From the NCBI GenBank assembly GCA_034522055.1, contig JAXHLS010000002.1, forward strand, positions 3,491,549 to 3,555,548: DNA of 64,000 bases. Reading direction: 5' to 3'. The notes under the pieces are model-generated. The model saw only the letters and a list, made by a program, of their open reading frames with translations. It ran no database searches and was not told the origin of the DNA. Origin of the DNA: Gammaproteobacteria bacterium (GTDB lineage: Bacteria; Pseudomonadota; Gammaproteobacteria; JAABTG01). Positions 34,218-43,145 of the stretch are shown piece by piece (the first letter of the stretch is position 1; every line of letters begins with the position of its first letter). The translations under genes and the position numbers were made by a program.

Positions 34218-35564
34218 ATGACTGATCCTGATGATGACCACCGCCAGGCGGTGGCCCTGTTCCGCTACGGCCTGATCGCCGACCTCGTACACTGGCCCCC
34301 GGGCAGTGCCGGCATCACCGAGCGGCTGCGCGCCAAGGCAGACAAGGACTATGTGATCCCCGGCAGCCGTCGCTCCCGCGTGGCCGCCGAGACGATCCGC
34401 GACTGGCTCAAGCACTATCGGCGCGGCGGCTTCGACGCGCTGTTGCCCAAGCCACGGGCCGATCGGGGGCAGCCCCGGCGACTGCCCGACTCCGTGGCCG
34501 AAGCGCTGTGCGCCATCAAAGAGGGGCATCCGAAGCTGTCAGTGCGCGCAGTGATCAAACACGCACGCGAGCAGGGCCTGGTCCCGGCCGAGCAGCCGTT
34601 GCCCGCCTCCACCGTGCACCGTCTGTTCACCCGCGAAGGGCTCATGGTCAAGAAGACCGATGCACCCATCGGCACCGATCGGCGGCGCTTCGCCTTCCAG
34701 TACGCCGACGAGCTGTGGATGAGCGATGTGATGCATGGCATCACCGCCGCTGATGGGCGGGGCCGGCGCAGAAAGACCTATCTCATCGCCTTCATCGATG
34801 ACGCCACCCGCGTCATCCCCTATGCGGCCTTCGCCTTCGCCGAAAACACCGGCGCCTTCCTGCCGGTGTTCAAGCAGGCTCTCATCCGCCGCGGGATCCC
34901 CCAGCGCCTTTACGTCGACAACGGCGCCAACTACCGCTCCCGCCAACTCGCCCTCGTCTGCGCCAGGCTCGGCACGGCGCTGATCCACGCCCGACCCCAT
35001 CAACCTCAGGGGAAGGGCAAAATCGAACGCTGGTTCCGCACCGTCCGAGCACAGCTGCTCACCCAGCTCACCGCTGAGGATACGGTGAGCCTCGAGGCCC
35101 TCAACCGACGCCTGTGGGCCTTCATCGAGGGCGAGTATCACCACACCCCGCACCGCGGCCTCGACGGCAAAACGCCCCTCGAACAGTGGGCCCTGGTCGG
35201 CGATCAGATCCGCTTCCCCGATCCCGGCCTCGATGCGCTGTTCCTCTGCGAGACCAAGCGCCGGGTCATGAACGACCGCACCGTGAGCCTGAACGGCCAC
35301 GTCTATGAGGTCGACGCCGTGCTCGTCGGCGAGACCGTGACCTTACAGTACGACCCCGCCGTGCCGCCCACCCGGCCCCTGACCGTGGTCCATAAAGGCC
35401 AGCCGGCAGGACAGGCCACGCCGCTCGATGCCTATGCCAACACCACCGTGCGCCGCGACCGGCCCTCCTGGCGCCTCGACACCGATACCCCAGCCTCCGA
35501 ACCGCACCCGTCGCGTCTCACCCTCGGGGCCTTCGACAACCCGCACAATGAGGAGAACGACTAA
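34218..35564 (+). CDS. DDE transposase of transposon B
   Basis: 448 aa, ATG behind GAGAGAAGATCCG. HTH N-terminus (ETIRDWLKHYRRGGFDALLPKPRADRG; AEALCAIKEGHPKLSVRAVI). The rve core has ADELWMSDVMHG (D), RLYVDNGANYRS (D) and QPQGKGKIERWFRTVRAQ (E). The C-terminal Mu-like domain is present. It meets the ATPase gene at a shared base (TAATG). Complete and apparently functional. Confidence 0.9.
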   Translation: MTDPDDDHRQAVALFRYGLIADLVHWPPGSAGITERLRAKADKDYVIPGSRRSRVAAETIRDWLKHYRRGGFDALLPKPRADRGQPRRLPDSVAEALCAIKEGHPKLSVRAVIKHAREQGLVPAEQPLPASTVHRLFTREGLMVKKTDAPIGTDRRRFAFQYADELWMSDVMHGITAADGRGRRRKTYLIAFIDDATRVIPYAAFAFAENTGAFLPVFKQALIRRGIPQRLYVDNGANYRSRQLALVCARLGTALIHARPHQPQGKGKIERWFRTVRAQLLTQLTAEDTVSLEALNRRLWAFIEGEYHHTPHRGLDGKTPLEQWALVGDQIRFPDPGLDALFLCETKRRVMNDRTVSLNGHVYEVDAVLVGETVTLQYDPAVPPTRPLTVVHKGQPAGQATPLDAYANTTVRRDRPSWRLDTDTPASEPHPSRLTLGAFDNPHNEEND

Positions 35565-36364
35565 TGTATCTGCGCCACTTCGCGTTCACTCGCTTCCCCT
35601 TCGAGAATACCCTCGAGGCCGATGAACTCTATGCCTCCACCGCCCGCCGCGAGGCCGAGGCCCGGCTCACGCACCTCATCGATCTGCGCGGCATCGGCCT
35701 GCTGACCGGCGAGGTCGGCTCCGGCAAAACCACCGTCTGCCGGCACGTCACCGCCGGACTCCATCCCGGCCTGTACCGCGTCTATTACGTCTCCCTGTCC
35801 ACCGGCAACGTGCTCGATATGTACAAGTCCATCGCCTGGGAACTCGGCCTGCCCACGGAGCGGTCCCGCGCTACCGCCTACCGCGCCATCCGCGTCGAGA
35901 TCACCCGCCTGGTGCAGGAGGCCAAGCAGCTGCCCGTGTTGATCGTCGACGAGGCGCAGCACCTACGCAATGACGTGCTCGAGGATCTGCGCCTCTTGAC
36001 CAGCTACGCCATGGATGCCGACAACCGCCTGTGCCTGCTGCTGGTCGGGCTCACCGAGCTGCGCCGACGCCTCGCCATGGCCGTGCACGAGTCGTTGAGC
36101 CAGCGACTGGTGGTGCGCCACCACCTCCCCGGCCTCTCGCGCGACGAACTCGATGACTATCTCATTCACCGCCTGCGCCTCGCCGGCGCCGAGGCCCCCA
36201 TCTTCACCCCACCCGCAACCGAGGCCCTGTTCCAGGCCTCGCGCGGGCTTCCGCGCAAGGTCAACCGCATCGCCCACTACGCCCTCACTGCCGCCGCGCT
36301 GGACAACCAACACCACGTCACCGAGACCCACCTCCAGACAGCGCTCGACGAGCTGCAACCGTGA
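35564..36364 (+). CDS. AAA+ ATPase of transposon B (ExeA/TniB-like)
   Basis: 266 aa. The MYLRHFAFTRFPFENTL opening is typical of ExeA-like transposon ATPases. Walker A GEVGSGKTT (about 47-55), Walker B LIVDEAQHL (about 126-134), sensor-1 LLVGLTELRRRL and the C-terminal SRGLPRKVNRIAHYAL block are all intact. Probable target-selection and transposase-activating partner. Confidence 0.92.
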   Translation: MYLRHFAFTRFPFENTLEADELYASTARREAEARLTHLIDLRGIGLLTGEVGSGKTTVCRHVTAGLHPGLYRVYYVSLSTGNVLDMYKSIAWELGLPTERSRATAYRAIRVEITRLVQEAKQLPVLIVDEAQHLRNDVLEDLRLLTSYAMDADNRLCLLLVGLTELRRRLAMAVHESLSQRLVVRHHLPGLSRDELDDYLIHRLRLAGAEAPIFTPPATEALFQASRGLPRKVNRIAHYALTAAALDNQHHVTETHLQTALDELQP

Positions 36365-36378
36365 GACACCACACCACC

Positions 36379-36546
36379 ATGAACGACGACGATCAGACCC
36401 TGCCCGACCACCTCTCCGACGAGGCCGCCGCTCAGATGGTTGACCTCCTCTACGCCATCGCCCAGACCCTCGAAAACCGCTACTTCGCCGAGATCACGCG
36501 CTACTACCAGAACACCAATCCCAGACAGCCCGACCTCTGGGACTGA
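36379..36546 (+). CDS. Conserved 55-aa protein, last gene of transposon B
   Basis: ATG 36379 (a GTG at 36361 overlaps the ATPase stop and would add six residues). The sequence ends LENRYFAEITRYYQNTNPRQ then PDLWD. A DLSDEAA-type helical start and a Y-rich second helix match many small proteins following such ATPases. The pattern of an acidic first helix, a second helix and a Y-x3-I core parallels those at 16806 and 19543. Unknown role. Confidence 0.65.
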   Translation: MNDDDQTLPDHLSDEAAAQMVDLLYAIAQTLENRYFAEITRYYQNTNPRQPDLWD

Positions 36547-37987
36547 ATCCCAGTCTTTCCCAACCGCAACCGCCGCCACAAGCGGCGCCCATCTCGCCAG
36601 ACCTCCAGCTTCTTCTCATCCTATCCTGCCCGCGCTCTTCCACCGGAGCGCTCAAACCGAGAAAACTGCAGCCTACTCGCTCGGAATAAACCGGGAAATT
36701 ACTGGTGGAATAATTTGAGATACAACACTCACGGGCGCCTATGAGACCCCCGATCCCGATGCGCTCATCCCCCGCCACGGCTACAACAAAGACCACCGGC
36801 CAGACTGCAAGCAGATCGTCTTCGGCCTGAACGTCACCGCCGACGGCCATGTGCCACTGCTGGCGCAGTGGTACGACGGCAACCGCAGCGATGTCACCAC
36901 CCATCAGACCAACTGGCAGGCGCTACGCCAGCTGCTCGGCCGCAGCGACTTCATCTACGTCGCCGACAGCAAGCTCTGCGCCCAGGACAACCTCGACCGC
37001 ATCGCCGAACACGGCGGGCAGTTCATCACGATCATGCCCCGGAACTTCAAGCCCGTCACCGCCTTCCTCGAGCAGATCCGCGAGGGCACCGACATCCCCT
37101 GGCAACAGCAGCTGAGCCGCCCCAATCCGCGCAAGAAAGGCGACGAACAACACTACCGCCTGTTCCAGGCCCCGCAGCCCTGGCAGGGCCATCGCATCGT
37201 GTGGGTCCACTCCGAGAGCAAGGCCGCCCTGGAACGGGGCAATCGCGACCGGACCCTCGACAAGGCCGAACAGGCGCTGACCGAGCTGGCCGGCAAGCTC
37301 GGCCGGCATCGACTCAAGTCCCGGCAGGCCATCGAAAAGGCCGTGGACAAGGCGCTCGGCAGTGCCCATCCCTACATCGACGCGCAGCTGAGCGAGCACC
37401 ACCACAGCGAAAGGGTGAAAGTCGGCCCGGGACGCCCCGGCCCCAACAGCCGGTACGAAACCCGCGAGCACGTCACCTTCGAGCTGCACTGGCAGCGCAA
37501 CGACCGCGCCATCGCCGCCGCCCGGCGCACCGACGGACTGTTCCCGCTGCTGCACAATACCGACCTGTCTCCTGAGGAAGTCTTTCTCGCCTACAAGGAC
37601 CAACCCCATCTGGAGAAGCGCTTCAGCGCCGGCAAGACTGTCTTGCAGGTCGCCCCGGTATTTCTCAAAAATAACCGGCGCATCGAGGCCATGCTCCTGA
37701 TATGGTTCGTCGCCTTGATGCTGCTGAGCCTCATCGAACGCAAAATCCGGGCCCAGATGCATGAGCACAATATCGAGGCGCTACCCATTCGCTCCTCACG
37801 GCTGAAAACCAAGGCGCCGACCTGGCGGGTGATCCGTCGTTTCTTCGAGGGCATCAACCTCAGCACGATCCTTCAAGATGGCAGCCCCATCCGCTCCACC
37901 CTTAAGGGGCTCACACCCTTGCACGAGCAGGTCCTGCAACTATTGGGGATCCCCGATAACGTCTATCGACAACTCCGCGACGGATAG

Positions 37988-38298
37988 TGGAACTTCGCTC
38001 CCTCATAACTCCCGGTACATCGATTACGCCAACGCTCCTTTGAAAATTCGTCCGAAATCCGAAATACGCAAACTCCTCAAATACCCGCGCGAAATGTAAG
38101 ATACAAGGGGTTCGGAAATAGAAAAGGCGCAACCGTCCTGGGGCAATCCCCTAGGACCCAACCGCGACACGAAGGTAAAAGGTGCGCTTTTTGGAAAAGC
38201 CAACATCGCCACGAATGGAGTAGTCCACCCACCTCGAACAAGATCATCACCCACCGGGAAGTGACAATGATTGATTCCAAACCCACGCGGCGACATCG
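37988..38298. other. Intergenic with a short dispersed repeat
   Basis: The right flank of the IS1634-type element. At 38107-38130 GGGTTCGGAAATAGAAAAGG resembles 57284-57307. No gene recognised. Confidence 0.4.
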
Positions 38299-38580
38299 TG
38301 CCGAGCGCCACCGCCGCGGGCGCTGTTCGACGAGACAGGGTAAACCAGGATGACCTCGTTTTCGTTGTGCCATCAGCGGCGTGACAACGGCGCTGCCTGT
38401 CCGGAAAACCGGCGGGACGGGGAGAAGTGAACCGGCAAACCCGCCGTCGAATTTGGCTCGGGGAGCCGTGACGCGAATCGGTACGCTGATGGGCGAGCAG
38501 GCGCCGCCCACCGACGGCACGTGCCAATGTCGATAAGGCGAGACCGCCCGCTGCACGCCACAGAAAAGCTGGTCTATACT
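38299..38580 (+). mobile_element. IS91-type 3' terminal remnant, copy A
   Basis: It aligns with 44144-44423 and 55471-55750: shared landmarks are CTGTTCGACGAGACAGGGT, GTGCCATCAGCGGC, the GATGGGCGAGC segment and a common end around AAGCTGGTCTATACT. The copy at 55471 follows directly on an IS91 transposase C-terminus, which identifies these as element right ends. Here the transposase is gone. Confidence 0.6.
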
Positions 38581-38771
38581 TATGGGCAACTCGGAGTTCA
38601 AAGTCGGGTTCTGGTAGCCCGGGCAAGGGCTGCAGGTCTTAGCGATGCTCCACTTATGTGCTTTATCCGCCCTACGCTTTGGACAGGGCCTGAACCCCCT
38701 AACTAAATAAGCCCCATCCGATCAGATCAGCCACACAAACGCCAATTCACGTCGTAATCTGGAGGCATCGG

Positions 38772-38876
38772 ATGGAGCCAGGACAGCCGCATACTTTAAT
38801 TCCCATTGCCGAAGAGGAGTGCGGCGCGGAAGTCATCGTCTTCCTTGAAGCAGTTGGCCTAGCATTACCAGAATGA
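38772..38876 (+). CDS. Possible 34-aa peptide
   Basis: ATG behind GGAGGCATCG. The product starts MEPGQPHTLIPIAEEE and is acidic and hydrophobic. It may be a remnant or chance. The remainder of 38581-38913 shows nothing else. Confidence 0.25.
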   Translation: MEPGQPHTLIPIAEEECGAEVIVFLEAVGLALPE

Positions 38877-38913
38877 ATGACACCATTTTCTTCTCTCTCG
38901 AACTGCAGGGAAA

Positions 38914-39453
38914 GTGACAAAGCGCCTGCTCAAGCTCGCCGGGGTACTGCTGATAAGCACGTCACCGGTCCCCGGCGTAACCGCGCCGGAGCCCTCATTT
39001 CCCGACATCGCTCTGCCGGGGGAGGCGGTGCACGAGGCGCTCGAGGAGCCGGAGGCCACTAGGACAACCCCGGGACCCAAGCCTGCGGGCGAACCGGCAA
39101 ACGGAGCGGCACCCGGTCTTGAGCGACTCCAGGATCTCAGCCTCCTCTCCCATGCGCTGGTGGACAAGGCCGCGTCGGGGTCGGCGCCTGCGCACGAGTT
39201 CCGTGTAGAGGCGCGCATGTATCGCGAGCTGTTGCGCCGGACGATGCTCAGTAACCGGGCGCGACCTGCCGAACGCCAACTCCCACGCGACCTCCTGCTT
39301 CACATGACCCGCATGTCTGCCCTCCTGCATGCGGCAGCCGACTGCAAGACGGGATTCGTCATCACCTGCCCAGCGGACCTCATGCTCCAGCTCAGGTCGC
39401 AGCAGGACAGGCTTGAAAAGGGTCTGGAGATGTACCAAAGGATCTTCGACTGA
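38914..39453 (+). CDS. Exported hypothetical protein
   Basis: 179 aa from GTG 38914. The signal peptide KRLLKLAGVLLISTSPVPGVTA is followed by a proline/glycine-rich stretch (about 30-70), then helical sequence (LERLQDLSLLSHALVDKAAS; LLRRTMLSNRARPAERQLPRDLLLHM). Two cysteines (DCKTGFVITCPADLM) near 143-153 could form a disulfide or bind metal. It sits 6 bp before the permease gene, so it is probably its periplasmic partner. Family not recognised. Confidence 0.7.
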   Translation: MTKRLLKLAGVLLISTSPVPGVTAPEPSFPDIALPGEAVHEALEEPEATRTTPGPKPAGEPANGAAPGLERLQDLSLLSHALVDKAASGSAPAHEFRVEARMYRELLRRTMLSNRARPAERQLPRDLLLHMTRMSALLHAAADCKTGFVITCPADLMLQLRSQQDRLEKGLEMYQRIFD

Positions 39454-39459
39454 GAACCA

Positions 39460-40602
39460 ATGGTGAGCCCGGCCTGGAACCAATTCGGCGGGACCATCTG
39501 GCAGATTCTCAGCGAGTCCTCCTTCTGGGTGATCGCCAGCCTGCTTGTCGGCGGACTGGTGCACGAGTTCCTCCCCTCCAGTCGCTTCCGCGCGCTGCTG
39601 AACCGCAAAGGCCGGTCGGCCATGGGCGGGGCGATCCTCTTCGGCGCCTTCCTACCCATCTGCAGCTGCGGGGTGATACCGCTCGCCATCAGCCTGTACC
39701 GATCGGGCGTGAGGCTCGGCCCCGTAATGGCATTCGCAGCAGCGACACCCATCATCAATCCCGCTGCCGTGATACTGTCCTACGCCCTCCTCGGCCCCCG
39801 CATCACCCTCGCCTACGTGGCCCTCGGCCTATTGCTCCCCTTCCTACTGGGCGTCATCGCCGAGCGCTGGGGAGATAGCCGCACCGGGCACGGTACACCC
39901 GCCGCCCCCGACTGCTGCAGCGCCACCCCGTCCTGCAGTGAGGAAATACCGCCGCGCCCGGTGGGACAACCGCCGGGCCGGCGAGTCACTGCCGCACTGC
40001 GCTGGGGCTTCCTGGACCTCGGGCCAACCATCGCCTTCTACATGGCCATCGGCGTGGTCCTGGCTGGGCTCATCGCTGCTTTCCTGCCGCCGACCTGGGT
40101 GGACAGCTACCTGCGGGAGAGCTCAGGCACCGCCCTGCTGGCGGCGGGGGTCCTGGGGGCCAGCATCTACGTCTGCGCGGTTGCGCACATACCGTTGGTA
40201 GCGAGCATCCTCGCCGCCGGCGCCGCACCCGGGATCTCCATCGTCTTCCTGGTCACGGGCACGGCCACGAATCTGCCGGAGCTCATCGCCCTCTACAACA
40301 CGATAGGCCGTCGCACGGTTCTCCTGTACGCGGGATCGCTGATAACCGGCGCCATGGTCGCGGGCCTGCTGGTGAACGCTTGGCTGATGCCGGGTTTCGT
40401 GCCGGCTTTCGACCCCCTTAAGAGCCTTGAACTGATGGAGGCGGGAGAACGGCTCCAGCCCACGGTGGGCCGCATCCCGAGCCTGGTCTCAACGGGCCTG
40501 CTGGTGGCCTTGGCGAGCTACGGCACCTGGCGCTGGGTCACGGCGCGCATCCGCCGCCGCAGGGCCGCCTTCCGGCGGGACGACTCCTGCTGTTCCGACT
40601 GA
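39460..40602 (+). CDS. SO_0444-type Cu/Zn efflux permease (DUF318/ArsP-like)
   Basis: 380 aa with about 10 membrane helices in two homologous halves. The conserved LPICSCGVIPLAISLYRSG motif (about 66-84) holds the CxC of this permease family. A middle loop CCSATPSCSEE and a C-terminal DDSCCSD tail are extra cysteine pairs suited to soft metals. The family exports copper, zinc or organoarsenicals. Its last 114 bp overlap the 3' end of the convergent gene. Confidence 0.85.
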   Translation: MVSPAWNQFGGTIWQILSESSFWVIASLLVGGLVHEFLPSSRFRALLNRKGRSAMGGAILFGAFLPICSCGVIPLAISLYRSGVRLGPVMAFAAATPIINPAAVILSYALLGPRITLAYVALGLLLPFLLGVIAERWGDSRTGHGTPAAPDCCSATPSCSEEIPPRPVGQPPGRRVTAALRWGFLDLGPTIAFYMAIGVVLAGLIAAFLPPTWVDSYLRESSGTALLAAGVLGASIYVCAVAHIPLVASILAAGAAPGISIVFLVTGTATNLPELIALYNTIGRRTVLLYAGSLITGAMVAGLLVNAWLMPGFVPAFDPLKSLELMEAGERLQPTVGRIPSLVSTGLLVALASYGTWRWVTARIRRRRAAFRRDDSCCSD

Positions 40603-41610
40603 GGCCAGCGCCACGATGGCTTCTCTCTCCTCCCGGTCGAGTACGGGGGAAAGCAGCTCGGCCGGATTCGGCAACGCCCCGCGGAATGCCCGGCGCTCCG
40701 CATCGTCCACCTCGAAGATGGACATGCCGGCTTCCTGCAACCGGACGAGGGCTGCCTCCTCGCGCCGGCGCGCATCTTCTCGCTGCCAGGCGGTGGTTTC
40801 ACGCAGCGCCGCCCGGAGGCCGCGCCGTGCCTGCTCGTCCACCGCAACCCACTGGTCGTGGGGGCTCACCACTACCCATCCCTCGTAACGATGCCGGGAC
40901 AGGGATACGGCCAAATGCGCGCGGAAAAGCTCCTCCCGCACAAGCTCTTGTAGGGTGGCGGCCCGGCTGGCAATCAAACACTCTCGCAGCACCGCCTCGC
41001 GGTCGCGGGGATTGATGCGCCGGGGATACGCCCGCCAGTGGTGGAACTGCCGCTCGGCGACGGGATCGGGACGGGTAAGCAGGAATTCGCGAATCCGAAG
41101 GTTGCGCACCCTGTCATAACGCTTCAGTCCCGACAGTACGTGCATGCCTTCGTCCCAGTAGGCGAGTATCTCCCAGCCCCGTTCTCGCGCCCGCGTCTCC
41201 AGGGCCGTTCCCAGGGCGCCGTCCACGGCCTCGTGAACCGCCTCTAACGAAGAATAGAGGAAGGGGAGTTCCAGGACCTCCAGCTCGGGCACCTGCGTCG
41301 CCAGGCTGCGGACAGGCATAAGGAAGAGATCCGGCAGCGACCCCGGCAAAACGGTGCGCGAAGCCGGTTGCACTGCTACCTCCACACCGTAGTCGGCCGC
41401 GTGGCGTACCAGGCGGCCGACGGCGGCCCAGGCCAAGTGGTCGTCATCGCGAGGCGCGACCACTGCCAGCTGGAGCTTAAGGGAGTCCTCCGCAACCTCC
41501 GCACTCCTCTCGGCCGGCGCGCCGGCGGTGGCGCCTGTCGCCGCCGCGAAAGACAACCATAGGCACAGGGGACCCAGCAGCAAAGCGTTGATAATCTTAG
41601 TGCCTACCAT
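40489..41610 (-). CDS. TRAP-type periplasmic solute-binding protein (DctP-like)
   Basis: 373 aa from ATG 41610; the longer upstream frame lacks a signal peptide. Signal sequence IINALLLGPLCLWLSFAAATGATA. The body has the TRAP/DctP pattern: LPDLFLMPVRSLATQVPELEVLELPFLYSSLEAVHEAVDG, GWEILAYWDEGMHVLSGLKRYDRV, WVVVSPHDQW. No TRAP membrane genes lie nearby, so it is an orphan. The last about 38 residues are encoded opposite the permease end and are low-complexity, as if the original stop had been lost. Confidence 0.78.
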   Translation of the reverse strand: MVGTKIINALLLGPLCLWLSFAAATGATAGAPAERSAEVAEDSLKLQLAVVAPRDDDHLAWAAVGRLVRHAADYGVEVAVQPASRTVLPGSLPDLFLMPVRSLATQVPELEVLELPFLYSSLEAVHEAVDGALGTALETRARERGWEILAYWDEGMHVLSGLKRYDRVRNLRIREFLLTRPDPVAERQFHHWRAYPRRINPRDREAVLRECLIASRAATLQELVREELFRAHLAVSLSRHRYEGWVVVSPHDQWVAVDEQARRGLRAALRETTAWQREDARRREEAALVRLQEAGMSIFEVDDAERRAFRGALPNPAELLSPVLDREEREAIVALASVGTAGVVPPEGGPAAADARRDPAPGAVARQGHQQAR

Positions 41611-41758
41611 GCAGTCTGGGGATGTACCGTCGCGCCGAGCGCACAAGCGTCTGACACGGAGCGAGCCGGGGATGGACATGCGCCGGCCTCGGCGGGGCTG
41701 ACAATGCCACGACGGCATTGCTCAGCGTTTTCCGGGGCTGCGAAACGCATTCACCTGA

Positions 41759-42934
41759 TCAGCGCACGACCACGCCGCGCGGACCCTGCCCCACCGGGAT
41801 ACTCGCCACCTGGGTGTGGGACTCGCTGTCGACCACCACGAGTTCGTCGCGGCGGTTGCAGTTGACGAAGAAATAACGGCCGTCGTTGCTGAAGTCGCCC
41901 GTGCTCGCGAAGCACCTCTCCGGCAACTGGATGGAGTGGATGATCTGCAGGAAGGTGGAAGAGCTCTCGTCCACGTCCAGCACGTCAATGCGGCTCGCAT
42001 CGTCCGGGTTCGATCCCGGCGTCGGGTCACCCCGCAGGATCAGGTAGGCGTACCGCCCGTCCGGGGTAAACTCGCTGGTCTGCGCATCGAGCCCCAGTCC
42101 GTCCGCACGGGTGAGCTTCTTCAAGTAAACCGGCCGCATCCCGGGGCTGTTCGGCAGGTGGCTGATGTCCCAGATGTCATAGGTGTTGTCACCTTCCAGG
42201 TTCTCCACCAGCACGATTCTGCCATTGGTCGTGGCCATGAAAGGCAGAACCTTCTCGTCCTGCTTCAAGGGCGGGGGCTGCACCTGGTGGATGATCTGCT
42301 TGGACGCTATGTCCACCACCGTCATGGACTCGCCACCCAGGTCCGGTTCTATGAAGAACCGCCCATCGGGCGTGATGGTGGCGTCACAGGGCCGTGCTGC
42401 CCCCCGGGTGGCAGTGGCCGGCGTCGCCGGGTCCAGATCGGGCACCGTGAGCGCCGTCAGGATAGTCCCGAAGGTAGGGCTATCGGGATCAGTATCGATT
42501 TCCTGGATGCGGTCCACCTCCCGCGCCGAGTTCCATGCCGTGCGCCCATCGGGCATGATGCCGATGAAGTTCGAGCCGCTGTCCGGTCTGCGCGGGACGT
42601 TGTAGGTATCCACCTCGACCACGTTGCCTTCCCGGTTAAGCGGGCTCAGGGACGCCTTGGCCTTGACGCCGATCACATGGCCGCTCAGGCCGGTCCACCA
42701 CCATGCCGGGTGACCGTCGTACTGGTTGGCCGGCCAGCTCGTCCCGAAGCCTACATCCATGCGATCCTTCTCCCAGCAGCGTAGCGGCTTCTTTCCATTG
42801 GAGGTCACACAGCGGACCAGCGACAAGGTATTGTCGCCTCTATTGGAGACGAATACGTTGGACACCTCCGCTGAGGCAGGCACTGAAAAGGCGAGCGCGA
42901 TGCTACCGACGAGGGTTGTCAGGGCTGTCTTCAT
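41759..42934 (-). CDS. Periplasmic beta-propeller (YVTN/YncE-like) protein
   Basis: 391 aa from ATG 42934, behind GGAGGATTTCC. Signal peptide KTALTTLVGSIALAFSVPASA. Repeated blades are visible as VFVSNRGDNTLSLVRC, FIGIMPDGRTAWNSAR, CDATITPDGRFFIEPDLGGESMTVVDI, SEFTPDGRYAYLILRGDP, GDFSNDGRYFFVNCNRRDELVVVDSES and VASIPVGQGPRGVV. Such propellers serve as binding platforms or part of metal and redox systems. It is co-directional with the TRAP gene. Confidence 0.82.
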   Translation of the reverse strand: MKTALTTLVGSIALAFSVPASAEVSNVFVSNRGDNTLSLVRCVTSNGKKPLRCWEKDRMDVGFGTSWPANQYDGHPAWWWTGLSGHVIGVKAKASLSPLNREGNVVEVDTYNVPRRPDSGSNFIGIMPDGRTAWNSAREVDRIQEIDTDPDSPTFGTILTALTVPDLDPATPATATRGAARPCDATITPDGRFFIEPDLGGESMTVVDIASKQIIHQVQPPPLKQDEKVLPFMATTNGRIVLVENLEGDNTYDIWDISHLPNSPGMRPVYLKKLTRADGLGLDAQTSEFTPDGRYAYLILRGDPTPGSNPDDASRIDVLDVDESSSTFLQIIHSIQLPERCFASTGDFSNDGRYFFVNCNRRDELVVVDSESHTQVASIPVGQGPRGVVVR

Positions 42935-43028
42935 CGGAAATCCTCCATATCGCTTTAGGCGGTTTAATTTATCCCGAGTTAAGTCTAAATATAGTAAATA
43001 CATCGAATGGATGCCATTGGTCGGCAGT

Positions 43029-43145
43029 ATGCTGAATCTATTCAAACTTTTTATCGTATTCTTATTTTTTAATGCAATTCTGTTGCAGATGGCCATGACA
43101 TACGCCTACCCTCGATCTGGCGGACAACGCAGGAACACGCGATGA
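43029..43145 (+). CDS. Small hydrophobic 38-aa protein coupled to the DUF169 gene
   Basis: ATG 43029. A hydrophobic stretch (NLFKLFIVFLFFNAILLQM) is followed by a basic tail. Its stop overlaps the next start (ATGA at 43142-43145), the sign of translational coupling. It could be a membrane peptide or an upstream leader peptide. The region upstream (42935-43028) is AT-rich and should hold the divergent promoters. Confidence 0.45.
   Translation: MLNLFKLFIVFLFFNAILLQMAMTYAYPRSGGQRRNTR

Larger units (their letters stand above)
33327..36727 (+). mobile_element. DDE/AAA+ transposon B (3401 bp)
   Basis: The left terminus TGTTGTTTCGCAGATTA and the right terminus read inward TGTTGTATCTCAAATTA agree at 14 of 17 bases. 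CTCACG flanks both ends (33321-33326 and 36728-36733), a 6-bp duplication. It contains a DUF6431-like gene, a DDE transposase, an ExeA-like ATPase and a 55-aa gene on one strand. It is inserted into the IS1634-type transposase gene. Confidence 0.93.
32922..37987 (+). pseudogene. IS1634-family transposase, split by transposon B
   Basis: Codons 1-135 lie at 32922-33326 (MNDLDTRTQQVDAMPLLKHA...RWHNDTTRVTLT) and the rest at 36734-37987 (GAYETPDPDALIPRHGYNKD to NVYRQLRDG). Removing 33327-36733, that is the transposon plus one CTCACG copy, restores one frame of 552 aa with the DUF4277 N-terminus, DDE-like aspartates (NDTTRVT, VADSKLCAQDNL) and the final catalytic region YKDQPHLEKRFSAGKTVL. The gene is inactive unless the transposon excises precisely. 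Confidence 0.92.

Noticed and set aside
36868-37575. 235-codon alternative frame within the IS1634-type transposase
   Set aside because: Out-of-frame shadow, very arginine/proline-rich; the true frame gives continuous family similarity.
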